A stretch of DNA of 64,000 bases. Source: Chloroflexota bacterium. Its GTDB lineage: Bacteria; Chloroflexota; Anaerolineae; Aggregatilineales; Phototrophicaceae. The stretch is from contig JAIUNI010000005.1 in NCBI GenBank assembly GCA_020161935.1, positions 1 through 64,000 of the forward strand, in the 5' to 3' direction. Below the pieces are notes generated by a model, which searched no databases, was not told where the DNA came from, and saw nothing but the letters and a program-made list of their open reading frames with translations. Positions 52,091 through 59,719 of the stretch are shown piece by piece (the stretch's first letter is position 1; each line of letters begins with the position of its first letter). Both the position numbers and the translations under genes were made by a program.

Positions 52091-52479
52091 TCAACCCGCT
52101 TCGTCTGCTCCCGCAGTTTGCCGATGATCGTGTAGGATTCGGCTTCAGAACGCGCAAACCGCAAGTATGCCCCAAAACCGGGGATGAGTTCGGTGAGGCT
52201 GGTCATGAGCGTGACCAGATACGTTTTCGCGCCGACGATCACAGCGTAACGCTGGCGTGGATGGCGGTGGTGAATGATGGTACGGAAATTGGTGAGGGCG
52301 CGCAGCGGTATGAACTGTTGAGCGCTGGTGATATAGAGCATATCCACGCTGCCCTCAACCCCATCAATCATCGTGTTCGTTTGTCGGTGGGCTGCCCGAA
52401 ATTCGTCAAACGTCCACGGTGCGGCGAACGTCCATACCACAAGGTTGGTTTCTTCCGCAGCCCACGCTACACTAATCAC
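52087..52479 (-). CDS. Small STAS-like orphan, paralogue of the 7.2-7.6 kb protein
   Basis: 130 residues; shares size and landmarks with the protein at 7217-7615 (PWTFDEFRAAHRQTNTMIDG vs QWTWDDLYSAM; YAVIVGAKTYLVTLMTSLTE vs GVFIGVSALVKTLLNTF). Starts at GTG 52479. No named family is recognised. Alone here, tail-to-tail with the lipoprotein gene. Confidence 0.65.
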   Translation of the reverse strand: MISVAWAAEETNLVVWTFAAPWTFDEFRAAHRQTNTMIDGVEGSVDMLYITSAQQFIPLRALTNFRTIIHHRHPRQRYAVIVGAKTYLVTLMTSLTELIPGFGAYLRFARSEAESYTIIGKLREQTKRVD

Positions 52480-52577
52480 CGTCGCACTCCATCCTATTGG
52501 TGTAATGCTTTTTGTTTCAAAAATACCTTAACATAAAATGGCCTCATTTTAGAATTGATGTCTATAGGAGAATGAAG

Positions 52578-52820
52578 ATGGCGGTTGAATTTGGCCTCGC
52601 GCTCGTCGAAAGTCATCCGAAATCGTCGTACACCGAATGGATGGATAACCTCGATGTGATTCTCCCGCAGCTTGCCGGGCAATTTAGAAGCCTGTGGATG
52701 ACCGACCATCTCTTCTGGAATGAGGATTACGCCTACGAAGTGTGGACGGTATTGACGTGGCTCGCGGCGCGTTGGCCTCAGTACATGGTCGGCCCGATGG
52801 TGATTGGTACGCGACAATGA
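52578..52820 (+). pseudogene. Truncated luciferase-like (LLM) flavin monooxygenase
   Basis: 80 codons of a protein normally ~300 residues: EFGLALVES, PQLAGQFRSLWMTDHLFWNE, WTVLTWLAARWPQYMVGPMV then IGTRQ and a stop. Relatives continue here with RNP-LLAKMAATL. The break coincides with the start of phage-type sequence, so the gene was probably split by integration; its remainder should lie beyond the right edge. ATG at 52578 with AGGAG upstream. Confidence 0.75.
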
Positions 52821-52844
52821 TTGTCACACCAACAGGAGGCAACG

Positions 52845-53072
52845 ATGACCCCGCAACCCCGAACGACCGCGACCCGCAAGCAGGAGACACGGCAGGCAGC
52901 AAACGATGTACGCGTATGGCTGTCGCTGCCCGGCGCGGAGAGCCGCTACCCCGGCGCGAACACGATTGCGAACTACCTGACCATTTTACTGAACAGCGTA
53001 ACACCGGATGCCGACGAACTGCTTGAGGACGAGTTAGCGGCGATCAAGTCGATAGTGTTAGGAGCAGCGTAA
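52845..53072 (+). CDS. Small phage protein
   Basis: 75 residues, function unknown. Basic, Thr-rich N-terminus (PRTTATRKQETRQAANDVRV), then a helical acidic C-terminus (PDADELLEDELAAIKSIVLG). AGGAGG lies 5 bases before the ATG. First gene inside the presumed integration boundary; 2 bases separate it from the next gene. Confidence 0.65.
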   Translation: MTPQPRTTATRKQETRQAANDVRVWLSLPGAESRYPGANTIANYLTILLNSVTPDADELLEDELAAIKSIVLGAA

Positions 53073-53074
53073 CC

Positions 53075-53626
53075 ATGACCACATTCAAAGTAGGCGACCA
53101 AGCACGCAAAATCAATTCTAATGTAGGCGATTGGCTGTCTGACGGCGAACTCGTCACGATTACCGCAGTGCACGATAACGGTTCTGTAAGCGTTGTCAAC
53201 GGGCGCGCAAACCTAGTTGTCGACGTAAACCAGTTGCAACCGGAACCCGCCCCCGCGCCGACCGCAGACCCGCAGACGGCGGGGGAGGGTGCGCCGGACG
53301 ATCCGCTAATTGCCGAGTACGGTGACGGCTATGCAGCAGGTTACGCTGATGGTCTTAAGGAACACGACCGCTTGCAAGCCGACAACGCCCGCCTCGCCGA
53401 CGAGTTGGCGCAAGCGCGGGCGCTGCTTGATGTCGCTAAAGATACATTGAAGGCGTGTACAAAAGTCCTCGAATTGGGTGTCTTACCGTCAACAGAACCC
53501 TTTTTAAGCAAGTTTGTCTCAGTAGCGGACTTTGAAAAATCGAAGGCGGTTTGGGACACCGTGAATGCGGCTGACAAACAGGTTGAGGTGTTCTACACGT
53601 TGCTAAGTAAGCAGGTGTCTAAATGA
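53075..53626 (+). CDS. Phage protein with SH3-like N-terminus and coiled coil
   Basis: 183 residues. Residues 1-50 are beta-rich (FKVGDQARKINSNVGDWLSD, VTITAVHDNGSVSVVNGRAN), an SH3/KOW-like pattern. A Pro/Ala/Gly linker (PAPAPTADPQTAGEGAPDDP) and a helical region follow (LQADNARLADELAQARALLD). Function unknown. Its stop overlaps the next start (ATGA). Confidence 0.65.
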   Translation: MTTFKVGDQARKINSNVGDWLSDGELVTITAVHDNGSVSVVNGRANLVVDVNQLQPEPAPAPTADPQTAGEGAPDDPLIAEYGDGYAAGYADGLKEHDRLQADNARLADELAQARALLDVAKDTLKACTKVLELGVLPSTEPFLSKFVSVADFEKSKAVWDTVNAADKQVEVFYTLLSKQVSK

Positions 53627-53865
53627 CGAGCGTCATCACCTACAACCCGAACGCCACGATGACGAACCCCGCGCCCCGCATCGGTGTTCACGTGAACCTG
53701 CCGTCTGCCGAGCGCGACGCGGACGGGTGGCACGTCACCGTGTTCGGTATCCGGCTGGCGGTGTACGTGGTGACGCTGCCGCGCTTGGATGCGGCGTGGT
53801 GGGCGGCGAAACGGGCACAGGGGACGGAGCAGCAAACGGTAGCGGTCGAGTATAAGAGTGCATAG
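53623..53865 (+). CDS. Small phage protein
   Basis: 80 residues: RIGVHVNLPSAERDADGWHV then TVFGIRLAVYVVTLPRLDAA, a small mixed fold. The last codons (EQQTVAVEYKSA) are related to the end of the composite ORF at 54826-54981 (KQTEAVEYKEAV). Coupled to the preceding gene by a 4-base overlap. Confidence 0.55.
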   Translation: MTSVITYNPNATMTNPAPRIGVHVNLPSAERDADGWHVTVFGIRLAVYVVTLPRLDAAWWAAKRAQGTEQQTVAVEYKSA

Positions 53866-53896
53866 AAAAGGTCTTATCAGCCCTGAAAGGGAAAGT

Positions 53897-54793
53897 ATGA
53901 AATTACTTCCACCACCAAGCTTTAAACCCTATCGGCTGTTTAGTGCTGGTTGGGGTACTCAATCGACTGCTGTGCTTGTGCTACAGGCGCAGGGCAAGAT
54001 CAAGCCCTACGATGCTTTTGTCTGGGCAAATGTCGGTGATGATTCTGAGCATCCAGAGACGATTGACTATTACAACAATCACATCGTCCCATTTGCAGCT
54101 CGGCATGGAATTCAACTGATCGAGCGCCAGCGTATCTACAAAGGTGAGCCAATAACGCTTTACCGCTTTGTAAACGATGTTCAGCATTCAATGCCCTTGC
54201 CCATGTATTTCAGCGAAGGTGGCAAAGGCAACCGCAAATGCACAATCGACTTTAAGGTTGAAGTGGTTAACCGATACTTCAAAAAAGAAGTTGCAATGTC
54301 GCATGTTGAGATGGGCATTGGTTTCAGCCGAGATGAAGCCTATCGCATCCATAAAAAGTATCCGGGCTGGCATGACCATAATTACACTCGCCAACCGAAT
54401 GGGACATGGAAACGCGGAAAGAAGCTCGGCTTCTGGCGATTACACGAATTCCCTCTAACTGAGCTGCAATTGACTAAAGCGCAGTGTATCAAGTTGGTTG
54501 TAGATGCTGGACTCCCAGAACCACCACCTAGCCTTTGTTGGTGGTGTCCTTTCCAAGGCCGAAGCCGAATGCTCGACAAAAAGAAGAATCGCCCAGAGAT
54601 GTTTTCGGAGATGATCCGATTGGAGGACGTGCTTAACGACCGCTATCAACTTTTGAACCATAACGCCAAAAAGAGTAAGCGTATTGGTTTTCACCCAGAT
54701 CGTATTCCCCTACGCGAGATGCCGGATCAAATGGAACTCTGGCAAAACTTCAAAGATGTAGACGAATGCGACATCGGAATATGTGACGTTTGA
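53897..54793 (+). CDS. Phage PP-loop / PAPS-reductase-like enzyme
   Basis: 298 residues, adenine-nucleotide alpha-hydrolase fold. The loop reads SAGWGTQST in place of the common SGGKDS. FVWANVGDDSEHPETIDYYN, GGKGNRKCTIDFKVEVVNRY and LCWWCPFQGRSRM match phage-borne PAPS-reductase-like proteins, including the Cys residues (RKCT; CWWC). Such enzymes adenylate a substrate; roles in sulfur transfer or nucleic-acid modification are possible. The ATG at 53897 has AAAGGGAAAG upstream and is preferred over 53858. Confidence 0.78.
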   Translation: MKLLPPPSFKPYRLFSAGWGTQSTAVLVLQAQGKIKPYDAFVWANVGDDSEHPETIDYYNNHIVPFAARHGIQLIERQRIYKGEPITLYRFVNDVQHSMPLPMYFSEGGKGNRKCTIDFKVEVVNRYFKKEVAMSHVEMGIGFSRDEAYRIHKKYPGWHDHNYTRQPNGTWKRGKKLGFWRLHEFPLTELQLTKAQCIKLVVDAGLPEPPPSLCWWCPFQGRSRMLDKKKNRPEMFSEMIRLEDVLNDRYQLLNHNAKKSKRIGFHPDRIPLREMPDQMELWQNFKDVDECDIGICDV

Positions 54794-54810
54794 GAAGAAA
54801 GATTATCAGT

Positions 54811-54880
54811 AAAGGAGCAACCCACATGACCCCACAAAACGACCCCATCGCCACCGCGCAGGCGCTCGCCGACCACGGCG
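54811..54880 (+). repeat. 70-bp direct repeat, copy 1 (RBS plus first 18 codons)
   Basis: Matches 55207-55276 with a single difference. It includes the ribosome-binding site aaaggagcaa and the coding start MTPQNDPIATAQALADHG of two different small proteins. Confidence 0.9.
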
Positions 54881-54981
54881 CACACGTCGCCAACGACACG
54901 CTGACGCGGCAGCTCGAAGCCGCGCGGGGGGCGGGCGCGAGTAAGCAGACGGAAGCGGTGGAGTATAAGGAGGCGGTGTGA
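54826..54981 (+). CDS. Composite small phage ORF
   Basis: 51 residues assembled from pieces found elsewhere in the island. MTPQNDPIATAQALADHG equals the start of the 55223 gene; ANDTLTRQLEAARG equals the 56.2 kb coding stretch (42-bp identity, 54888-54929 with 56221-56262); KQTEAVEYK resembles the end of the 53623 gene. It may be a recombination product rather than a functional gene, but it keeps a good ribosome-binding site and overlaps the next start. Confidence 0.55.
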   Translation: MTPQNDPIATAQALADHGAHVANDTLTRQLEAARGAGASKQTEAVEYKEAV

Positions 54982-55208
54982 TGAAGGAGATGGCATATAT
55001 TGGGCGGAAGTGGTGCGGCTGTGTCGTGTGCATGATCGTTGATCGCCCCCAATATCTCAAAGATACCGCTAAGGAAGTTTCAAGTTGGATCAAATGGGGA
55101 TTGACCGTCGAGCGCGTCACACCCGAAGAAGCTAGCGCTCAATTCAATTGGAACTGTGAACACGGCAACGAAGAACCCACTGAGTCTGAGCAACTTTCAT
55201 TATTTTAA
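54981..55208 (+). CDS. Small conserved-looking phage protein
   Basis: 75 residues: MAYIGRKWCGCVVCMIVDRP at the start, SWIKWGLTVERVTPEEASAQ in the middle, an acidic C-terminus ending EQLSLF. The three Cys (WCGCVVC) and a later NCEHG could bind a metal. Start ATG at 54981 with AAGGAGG upstream, overlapping the previous stop. Function unknown. Confidence 0.65.
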   Translation: MKEMAYIGRKWCGCVVCMIVDRPQYLKDTAKEVSSWIKWGLTVERVTPEEASAQFNWNCEHGNEEPTESEQLSLF

Positions 55209-55276
55209 AAGGAGCAAACCACATGACCCCACAAAACGACCCCATCGCCACCGCGCAGGCGCTCGCCGACCACGGC
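55207..55276 (+). repeat. 70-bp direct repeat, copy 2
   Basis: Near-identical to 54811-54880; contains the ribosome-binding site and first 18 codons of the 55223 gene. Confidence 0.9.
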
Positions 55277-55450
55277 GAACCCGCGTACCGGCGGATGCTG
55301 GCCAGCGAACAGGCGCGGGCAGCCGGGGGAAACAAGAGCGAGGCCGCCAGTGCAGTAAAAGCGGTGTACGAGCAGACGCGGGCGCTGAGTGTGCGCGGCG
55401 TGGATACGGATGCGACCGAGGTGTGGGATATAGTCGAGGGGATGGAGTGA
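55223..55450 (+). CDS. Small phage protein
   Basis: 75 residues, helical and Ala-rich: the duplicated N-terminus, then RRMLASEQARAAGGNKSEAA and YEQTRALSVRGVDTDATEVW. Function unknown. AAAAGGAG precedes the ATG. Likely the intact parent of the N-terminal module copied into the 54826 ORF. Confidence 0.6.
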   Translation: MTPQNDPIATAQALADHGEPAYRRMLASEQARAAGGNKSEAASAVKAVYEQTRALSVRGVDTDATEVWDIVEGME

Positions 55451-55452
55451 CT

Positions 55453-55761
55453 ATGTGTAACTGGTGTGATGAGAACGGCGGAGAACTAACGTACTGCCAA
55501 AATTGCGGTCGTGAATTGTGTTGGGACTTCTTAGCACTGGATGATGTGACATCCCCGCCAAGTGTAACGACTACCGGCGATGTGTATTGCTTGTCGTGTG
55601 GCAAACGCGAGCAAGACGAGATTGACCGTGTTGAGGAAGAAGAAGCCGACGAGTATGGGTGGAACCATTACCCGTACAGTTGGTATGACGAGGATATGGA
55701 TTTTGCAGACGAAGACGCAAACGGCGTTGACTTTGACAACGAAAGCGAGGCGCAGTCATGA
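55453..55761 (+). CDS. Small Cys-rich, acidic phage protein
   Basis: 102 residues. A zinc-finger-like N-terminus with CNWCDE, YCQNCGRELC and YCLSCGK, then a very acidic tail (EQDEIDRVEEEEADEYGWNH, DEDMDFADEDANGVDFDNES). Possibly a DNA-mimic or regulatory zinc protein; unknown. Two bases after the preceding gene and a 4-base overlap with the next. Confidence 0.65.
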   Translation: MCNWCDENGGELTYCQNCGRELCWDFLALDDVTSPPSVTTTGDVYCLSCGKREQDEIDRVEEEEADEYGWNHYPYSWYDEDMDFADEDANGVDFDNESEAQS

Positions 55762-56359
55762 ACGACAGCAAGCAGACGGACGCGGCAGTGTGGGCAGGGC
55801 TGACGGAGGGCGAACGTAGCGCGTTGCGGGTGATAGACAACGGCGAAGGGCTAGCGGTCGCTGGCGACGTTCAGGCGCTCTTTGAAAAGAAACTCATTTA
55901 CGCCGCCGACACGTTATCTTTGTTGACCCCTCTAGGCGATGCCGTCCTAGCCGCCGGAACCGCCGCCGACCGCCAACCCGACAGCGGGGCAGCGGGGGGG
56001 CTGTCGAGCGCCGCTACGAAGGCTATACACGCGACGATTTGCTATCGCGTGTTATCGACCAAGACCGCATCATCCATGAACTGTACACAGGTAAGCATGG
56101 TGTCATTCCACACCCGTCCGAAGTCTATCAGGCCGGATTGTGGGAGATTTATAAGCCGGATGAACATCAGGGACACGCCGAACATGTAGGCGATGTAGGC
56201 GAACTCGCCGACCTCCGCGCCGCCAACGACACGCTGACGCGGCAGCTCGAAGCCGCGCGGGGTGAGGTTGAGCGCCTCAAGAAACAGGTTAAACGTCAGA
56301 AGCGCAAGGCTGACCTCGATGACGGGTTTATCGACTTCCTGACCACAAAGGACGGCTAA
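55758..56359 (+). pseudogene. Phage gene split by a frameshift at a G7 run
   Basis: The first frame starts at ATG 55758 (MNDSKQTDAAVWAGLTEGER, VQALFEKKLIYAADTLSLLT) and loses protein-like character after DRQPDSGAAGG. The frame one base off then reads VERRYEGYTRDDLLSRVIDQ and continues (HELYTGKHGVIPHPSEVYQA ... DLDDGFIDFLTTKDG) to the stop at 56359. The switch coincides with seven G at 55994-56000. A joined product of ~200 residues is likely. It may be a sequencing error, slippage or true inactivation. If unshifted, the first frame ends at 56189. Confidence 0.65.
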
Positions 56360-56673
56360 TGATGGATTACTTAAAATTCATGTCGCTTAACTTTTGCCCT
56401 GACTGCGGCGAGGCACGAGGCATCTGTAAATGCGAAACAGTTGATTTAGAAGGCAGGTATCAAACCTTCATCAAAAGCCGCCCATTGGCATGGTGGCGTG
56501 GCTACATGCGCGAGGCCTATACCACTTACGCAAAACTGGTTGATCGCCCGTTAACGATGGCAGACAAACGCCGCCTATGGAAGCGCCTAAAGTCAAATCA
56601 CCGTGAAGGTGCTATCGGTAGCGCTGTAGGGCTTGCGAACGTAGCCAATATATTTGCAAAGGACGGTGAATGA
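56359..56673 (+). CDS. Small phage zinc-finger protein
   Basis: 104 residues. An N-terminal NFCPDCGEARGICKCE cluster could bind zinc; the rest is helical and basic (WWRGYMREAYTTYAKLVDRP, DKRRLWKRLKSNHREG). Function unknown. Its ATG overlaps the previous TAA (TAATG) and its end overlaps the next start by 4 bases. Confidence 0.65.
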   Translation: MMDYLKFMSLNFCPDCGEARGICKCETVDLEGRYQTFIKSRPLAWWRGYMREAYTTYAKLVDRPLTMADKRRLWKRLKSNHREGAIGSAVGLANVANIFAKDGE

Positions 56674-57311
56674 TGAATAACCGCATCCGCCTTATCTGGA
56701 TAGCATTAACAGCCCCGTGCGCGGTGATCGAGGCACGTGCGGTGGTAATTGACAGTGCGTGGGAACAAGTCTATCTCGACTCTGTTCAGGAACGTTTAGA
56801 CAAAGTACAACGTGTGTCATGGGATTTAATCGGCGTGAGTATTGCCCATAGTACCGATGGCCTCGATACGTGGGAAATTCAACAGTTCTTAGAGAGTTCA
56901 CCGCGTATCATTCGCAAACTGTTGAACATGGCGACCGCACAGCAAGCCCCCGCCGACCCGTCAGCGGCTCGGCGGCGGGGAGGCGGGTGGGGGACGGTAG
57001 GAGGCGATAGACAACAAAGGAGAGCGAGAGGAATGAAATCAATGTCGATTGCAGAACAAACAACGAAAGGCTTTAAGGAATATCTACTGGATAGTTTTTG
57101 CTACGAATTCTATGAACACTTGGACGGATACGAAGAGTCAACCATTGAAGAAGTCGCCAACGAAATCGTTAAAGGCATCCAAGTGTTTGCTGCTGGATTA
57201 AGTTTACAAGAAATTGTAAAAGTGGTCTCGGAAGTTAACGATGACCTATTTGCCGACAGCACAGACGCGGCGAACACGAAGGAGGTGGACGGTGGGCTGG
57301 AAGAAACCTAA
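56670..57311 (+). CDS. Phage protein, probable fusion of two small proteins
   Basis: 213 residues. The N-terminal part (RLIWIALTAPCAVIEARAVV, SWDLIGVSIAHSTDGLDTWE) and C-terminal part (IAEQTTKGFKEYLLDSFCYE, EVANEIVKGIQVFAAGLSLQ) are joined by a GC-rich linker (AQQAPADPSAARRRGGGWGT). A good ribosome-binding site (aaaggagagcgagagga) precedes an internal ATG at 57032, so the second half may be made separately as a 93-residue protein. Confidence 0.6.
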   Translation: MMNNRIRLIWIALTAPCAVIEARAVVIDSAWEQVYLDSVQERLDKVQRVSWDLIGVSIAHSTDGLDTWEIQQFLESSPRIIRKLLNMATAQQAPADPSAARRRGGGWGTVGGDRQQRRARGMKSMSIAEQTTKGFKEYLLDSFCYEFYEHLDGYEESTIEEVANEIVKGIQVFAAGLSLQEIVKVVSEVNDDLFADSTDAANTKEVDGGLEET

Positions 57312-57429
57312 CCTGCGTTGTAAGCAATTAAAGCGATCCCGTAAGCGGGCAGCGCCGTTGCAATCTGCGGCAAGAATGCCACAGCATATTCGTTGTAGGT
57401 GCGTTATTATGCCGGTGCGCGTGCCCTAG
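57292..57429 (+). CDS. Very small basic phage protein
   Basis: 45 residues, Lys/Arg-rich (VGWKKPNLRCKQLKRSRKRA). Starts at GTG 57292 with AAGGAGGT at 57279-57286, overlapping the end of the preceding gene by 20 bases. Function unknown; the strong ribosome-binding site is the main evidence. Confidence 0.45.
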   Translation: MGWKKPNLRCKQLKRSRKRAAPLQSAARMPQHIRCRCVIMPVRVP

Positions 57430-57493
57430 CCACCATACGAACCCGCCCCGCCACCGAGGCAGCGGGGCAGCACGTTCACGTTTGCGGGCGGGG

Positions 57494-57910
57494 TTAGGGT
57501 TGCGAGGACGCGGGCGGGGTAAATGTGTTAGCAGTTACAGTCACGCTGCCGGACTCTGTTGGCGAGCCGAAAACCGAAGGAATGCTAACGGTTGTCGTAG
57601 GCGTAGGCGGTGGCTTAATCAGTGCGTCGATAATCATTTGCAGACCTTCGCGGGTAAGCGCCTCAGTCGGTTGCGCGGGAGCCGTAGCAGCCTCGCGTCC
57701 GGCCTGTGCGCTATCCTCGTAGGCGATGCCGCCAATTAGCGCGACAGCGGCGAACGTGACGGTAGCAATCAGGATGTCGCGAGCGGTCGCCAGTTCAGGC
57801 ACTTTCGCGATGATGACGTTGACCACGATAGCGGCGATCAGCGTCAGGAACTTACGCGAGCGCAGGAGCGCCAGCAGCGGGGCGATGATAGGCAGTTCGG
57901 ATGGGTTCAT
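57494..57910 (-). CDS. Holin-like phage membrane protein
   Basis: 138 residues. Two hydrophobic segments (FLTLIAAIVVNVIIA; ILIATVTFAAVALIGGIAY) separated by a short charged turn, then a long hydrophilic Thr/Pro-rich tail. This matches phage holin topology, and the lysin candidate is the next gene group upstream on the same strand. AGGA precedes the ATG. Membrane permeabilisation is inferred. Confidence 0.6.
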   Translation of the reverse strand: MNPSELPIIAPLLALLRSRKFLTLIAAIVVNVIIAKVPELATARDILIATVTFAAVALIGGIAYEDSAQAGREAATAPAQPTEALTREGLQMIIDALIKPPPTPTTTVSIPSVFGSPTESGSVTVTANTFTPPASSQP

Positions 57911-57965
57911 AGAAGATAGTCCTTTCCTAGCGCGATACGCGCGTTACTAACGGGAGAACGAGAGA

Positions 57966-58241
57966 ATGGGATTAGATAACTTCCCCACAATTCGGGAATT
58001 CGCTCAATCGAAATTCTTCACTGATGCAGATATATTCCTATCTGTTTTTGGTCAGCATTTCGCGGATTATCGAGTGATAGAAACTAGGGGCGTTTTACTG
58101 ACCGAACACACCCATGTAACTTGCAATTTGTCAGACGGGAAGCGCACAACATTCCGGTACACGATACAAGAGGGCATCAAAGTGATCGCTGTTTATTTCC
58201 TCACAGATGCTGAGCTAAACCCGCTAGCCCCACCCCGCTAG
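57966..58241 (+). CDS. Small phage protein
   Basis: 91 residues: FPTIREFAQSKFFTDADIFL, then a beta-rich stretch TEHTHVTCNLSDGKRTTFRY and VIAVYFLTDAELNPL. Not recognised. It is the only plus-strand gene in the lysis/tail half, lying between the divergent holin gene and the end of the lysin gene. Confidence 0.55.
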   Translation: MGLDNFPTIREFAQSKFFTDADIFLSVFGQHFADYRVIETRGVLLTEHTHVTCNLSDGKRTTFRYTIQEGIKVIAVYFLTDAELNPLAPPR

Positions 58242-58255
58242 CCCGTTGGCGGCGC

Positions 58256-59719
58256 TCAGGCGGCGGGGGTCAGGGTCGCGGGCGTGGTCGAGGCAGCCTT
58301 GCTCACCTTCACTTCGACTTCAGCAGTCCCTATTCCCTGCCCTAGCCACGCCATACCGCTGATAATCGCCTTCAGCCCGTTCTCAATCGCCGTGAGCCGT
58401 GCCGCTTCGATAGCGGGGGAGCGCAGGGTGAACGACAGCGTGTAGGCGTACAGCGTTTCGGCGGGGGGGATTGGTGGTTCCGGCTCGACAACCACCGGCG
58501 GGGTGTACGGCGTGAAGGTGACTTTATTCGCCTGACGTGACACCCACCCTTCTTGCCCGCCTTCTAAGCGGATTTTGACCCAATATTCCGCCCCTGCGAC
58601 CATCTCCTCAAGCGCCGTTACAATCGCCCCATGCGGCACATCGCCAATGTCACTGGTAGTCGTAACAACAGGCGCGTTCCGTAGGTTTACAATGCTACCA
58701 GCAGCGCCGGATGGCGTGCTAATCTTATACTTGCTGTTTGCGGTCAACGGTGTGACGGAGTACGGTGGGTTTAACGGTGCGGTTGCCATCGGTTGTAACT
58801 CTCCTGCTTCATGTGCGTCTGTAAGTGCTTTGATGAACCCATTGTCAGTGTCGATACGAAAGCGGCTCCACTTCCGAACATCGTCATCACCCCAACAGAA
58901 GATTGATACGTCTACGCCGTAGGGCTTGTACCATTTCACCCACTGGTCATATAAATATTTGAACGCTTTTGCGCCGCTCCAAGCGATACGGCTATCACTG
59001 TAACCCGCGTAAGCATCTAGCCCGCCGTCAGGCGCACGGTACACGACACCGTACTCCCCTATCGACACATCGAAAGGCCACGCGGGCGGGGTCATCGCTT
59101 TCGCCGCTTGGATGCCAAGCAAGTAACGACCGACCATACCGCTAGCGTCTTTGATGTCCTGTGGTAAGTATTCGTTGGGGCTGAACGTGTGCAGTGGATG
59201 CCACTTCGCCAGCGCTCGCCACATCGCGCCCATTCGCGCGTAATCGGCTTCTCGCGGGTTTCCAACGGCAAAGCGCCCTACTGCTACCTTCCAGCCCTTA
59301 GCGCCGCACAAATCCATGATTTTGGCTTGCCACGCGGCGTATACATCCATATTATCGTTAACCGACTCATTATCAGTAAGAACGGTTAACCCTGCTAATA
59401 GGTAGTTGTAGTTGTCGTCTATCCACCGTTGGCATCCGTTATAATCGTCAACGATCAGGTTGCCGAATGCGTCCCGATGCCATTTGAGAGCATATTTATC
59501 CTTAGCGTGATTGCCGTCATCGCTATGGTTCCGAAATATGACACGCATGTTTGGGTATTTCTTTTGTAGCTCGATGCTAAACGAGAATGCTTGCGTTTTC
59601 CTTCCCCCACCCACAATGTTGATTACCCTCGGCTGTAAACCCGCTATCGCAACGCGAAGCGAGTTTAAGTCTTGATAGATTGCATCAAAAACAACATGAA
59701 ACGAAAACGCACTTGTCAT
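58256..59719 (-). CDS. Putative phage lysin: glycosidase-like barrel plus SH3 domain
   Basis: 487 residues. The first ~310 resemble a TIM-barrel glycoside hydrolase: MRVIFRNHSDDG, GWKVAVGRFAVGNPREADYA, WPFDVSIGEYGVVYRAPDGG and VSIFCWGDDDVRKW, with acidic residues at strand ends. An SH3b domain follows (~325-400: SIVNLRNAPVVTTTSDIGDV, YWVKIRLEGGQEGWVS), then a Pro-rich linker and a C-terminal domain. A cell-wall-degrading or receptor-binding role fits the position next to the holin; catalytic residues are not certain. It overlaps the HNH gene by 4 bases. Confidence 0.68.
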   Translation of the reverse strand: MTSAFSFHVVFDAIYQDLNSLRVAIAGLQPRVINIVGGGRKTQAFSFSIELQKKYPNMRVIFRNHSDDGNHAKDKYALKWHRDAFGNLIVDDYNGCQRWIDDNYNYLLAGLTVLTDNESVNDNMDVYAAWQAKIMDLCGAKGWKVAVGRFAVGNPREADYARMGAMWRALAKWHPLHTFSPNEYLPQDIKDASGMVGRYLLGIQAAKAMTPPAWPFDVSIGEYGVVYRAPDGGLDAYAGYSDSRIAWSGAKAFKYLYDQWVKWYKPYGVDVSIFCWGDDDVRKWSRFRIDTDNGFIKALTDAHEAGELQPMATAPLNPPYSVTPLTANSKYKISTPSGAAGSIVNLRNAPVVTTTSDIGDVPHGAIVTALEEMVAGAEYWVKIRLEGGQEGWVSRQANKVTFTPYTPPVVVEPEPPIPPAETLYAYTLSFTLRSPAIEAARLTAIENGLKAIISGMAWLGQGIGTAEVEVKVSKAASTTPATLTPAA

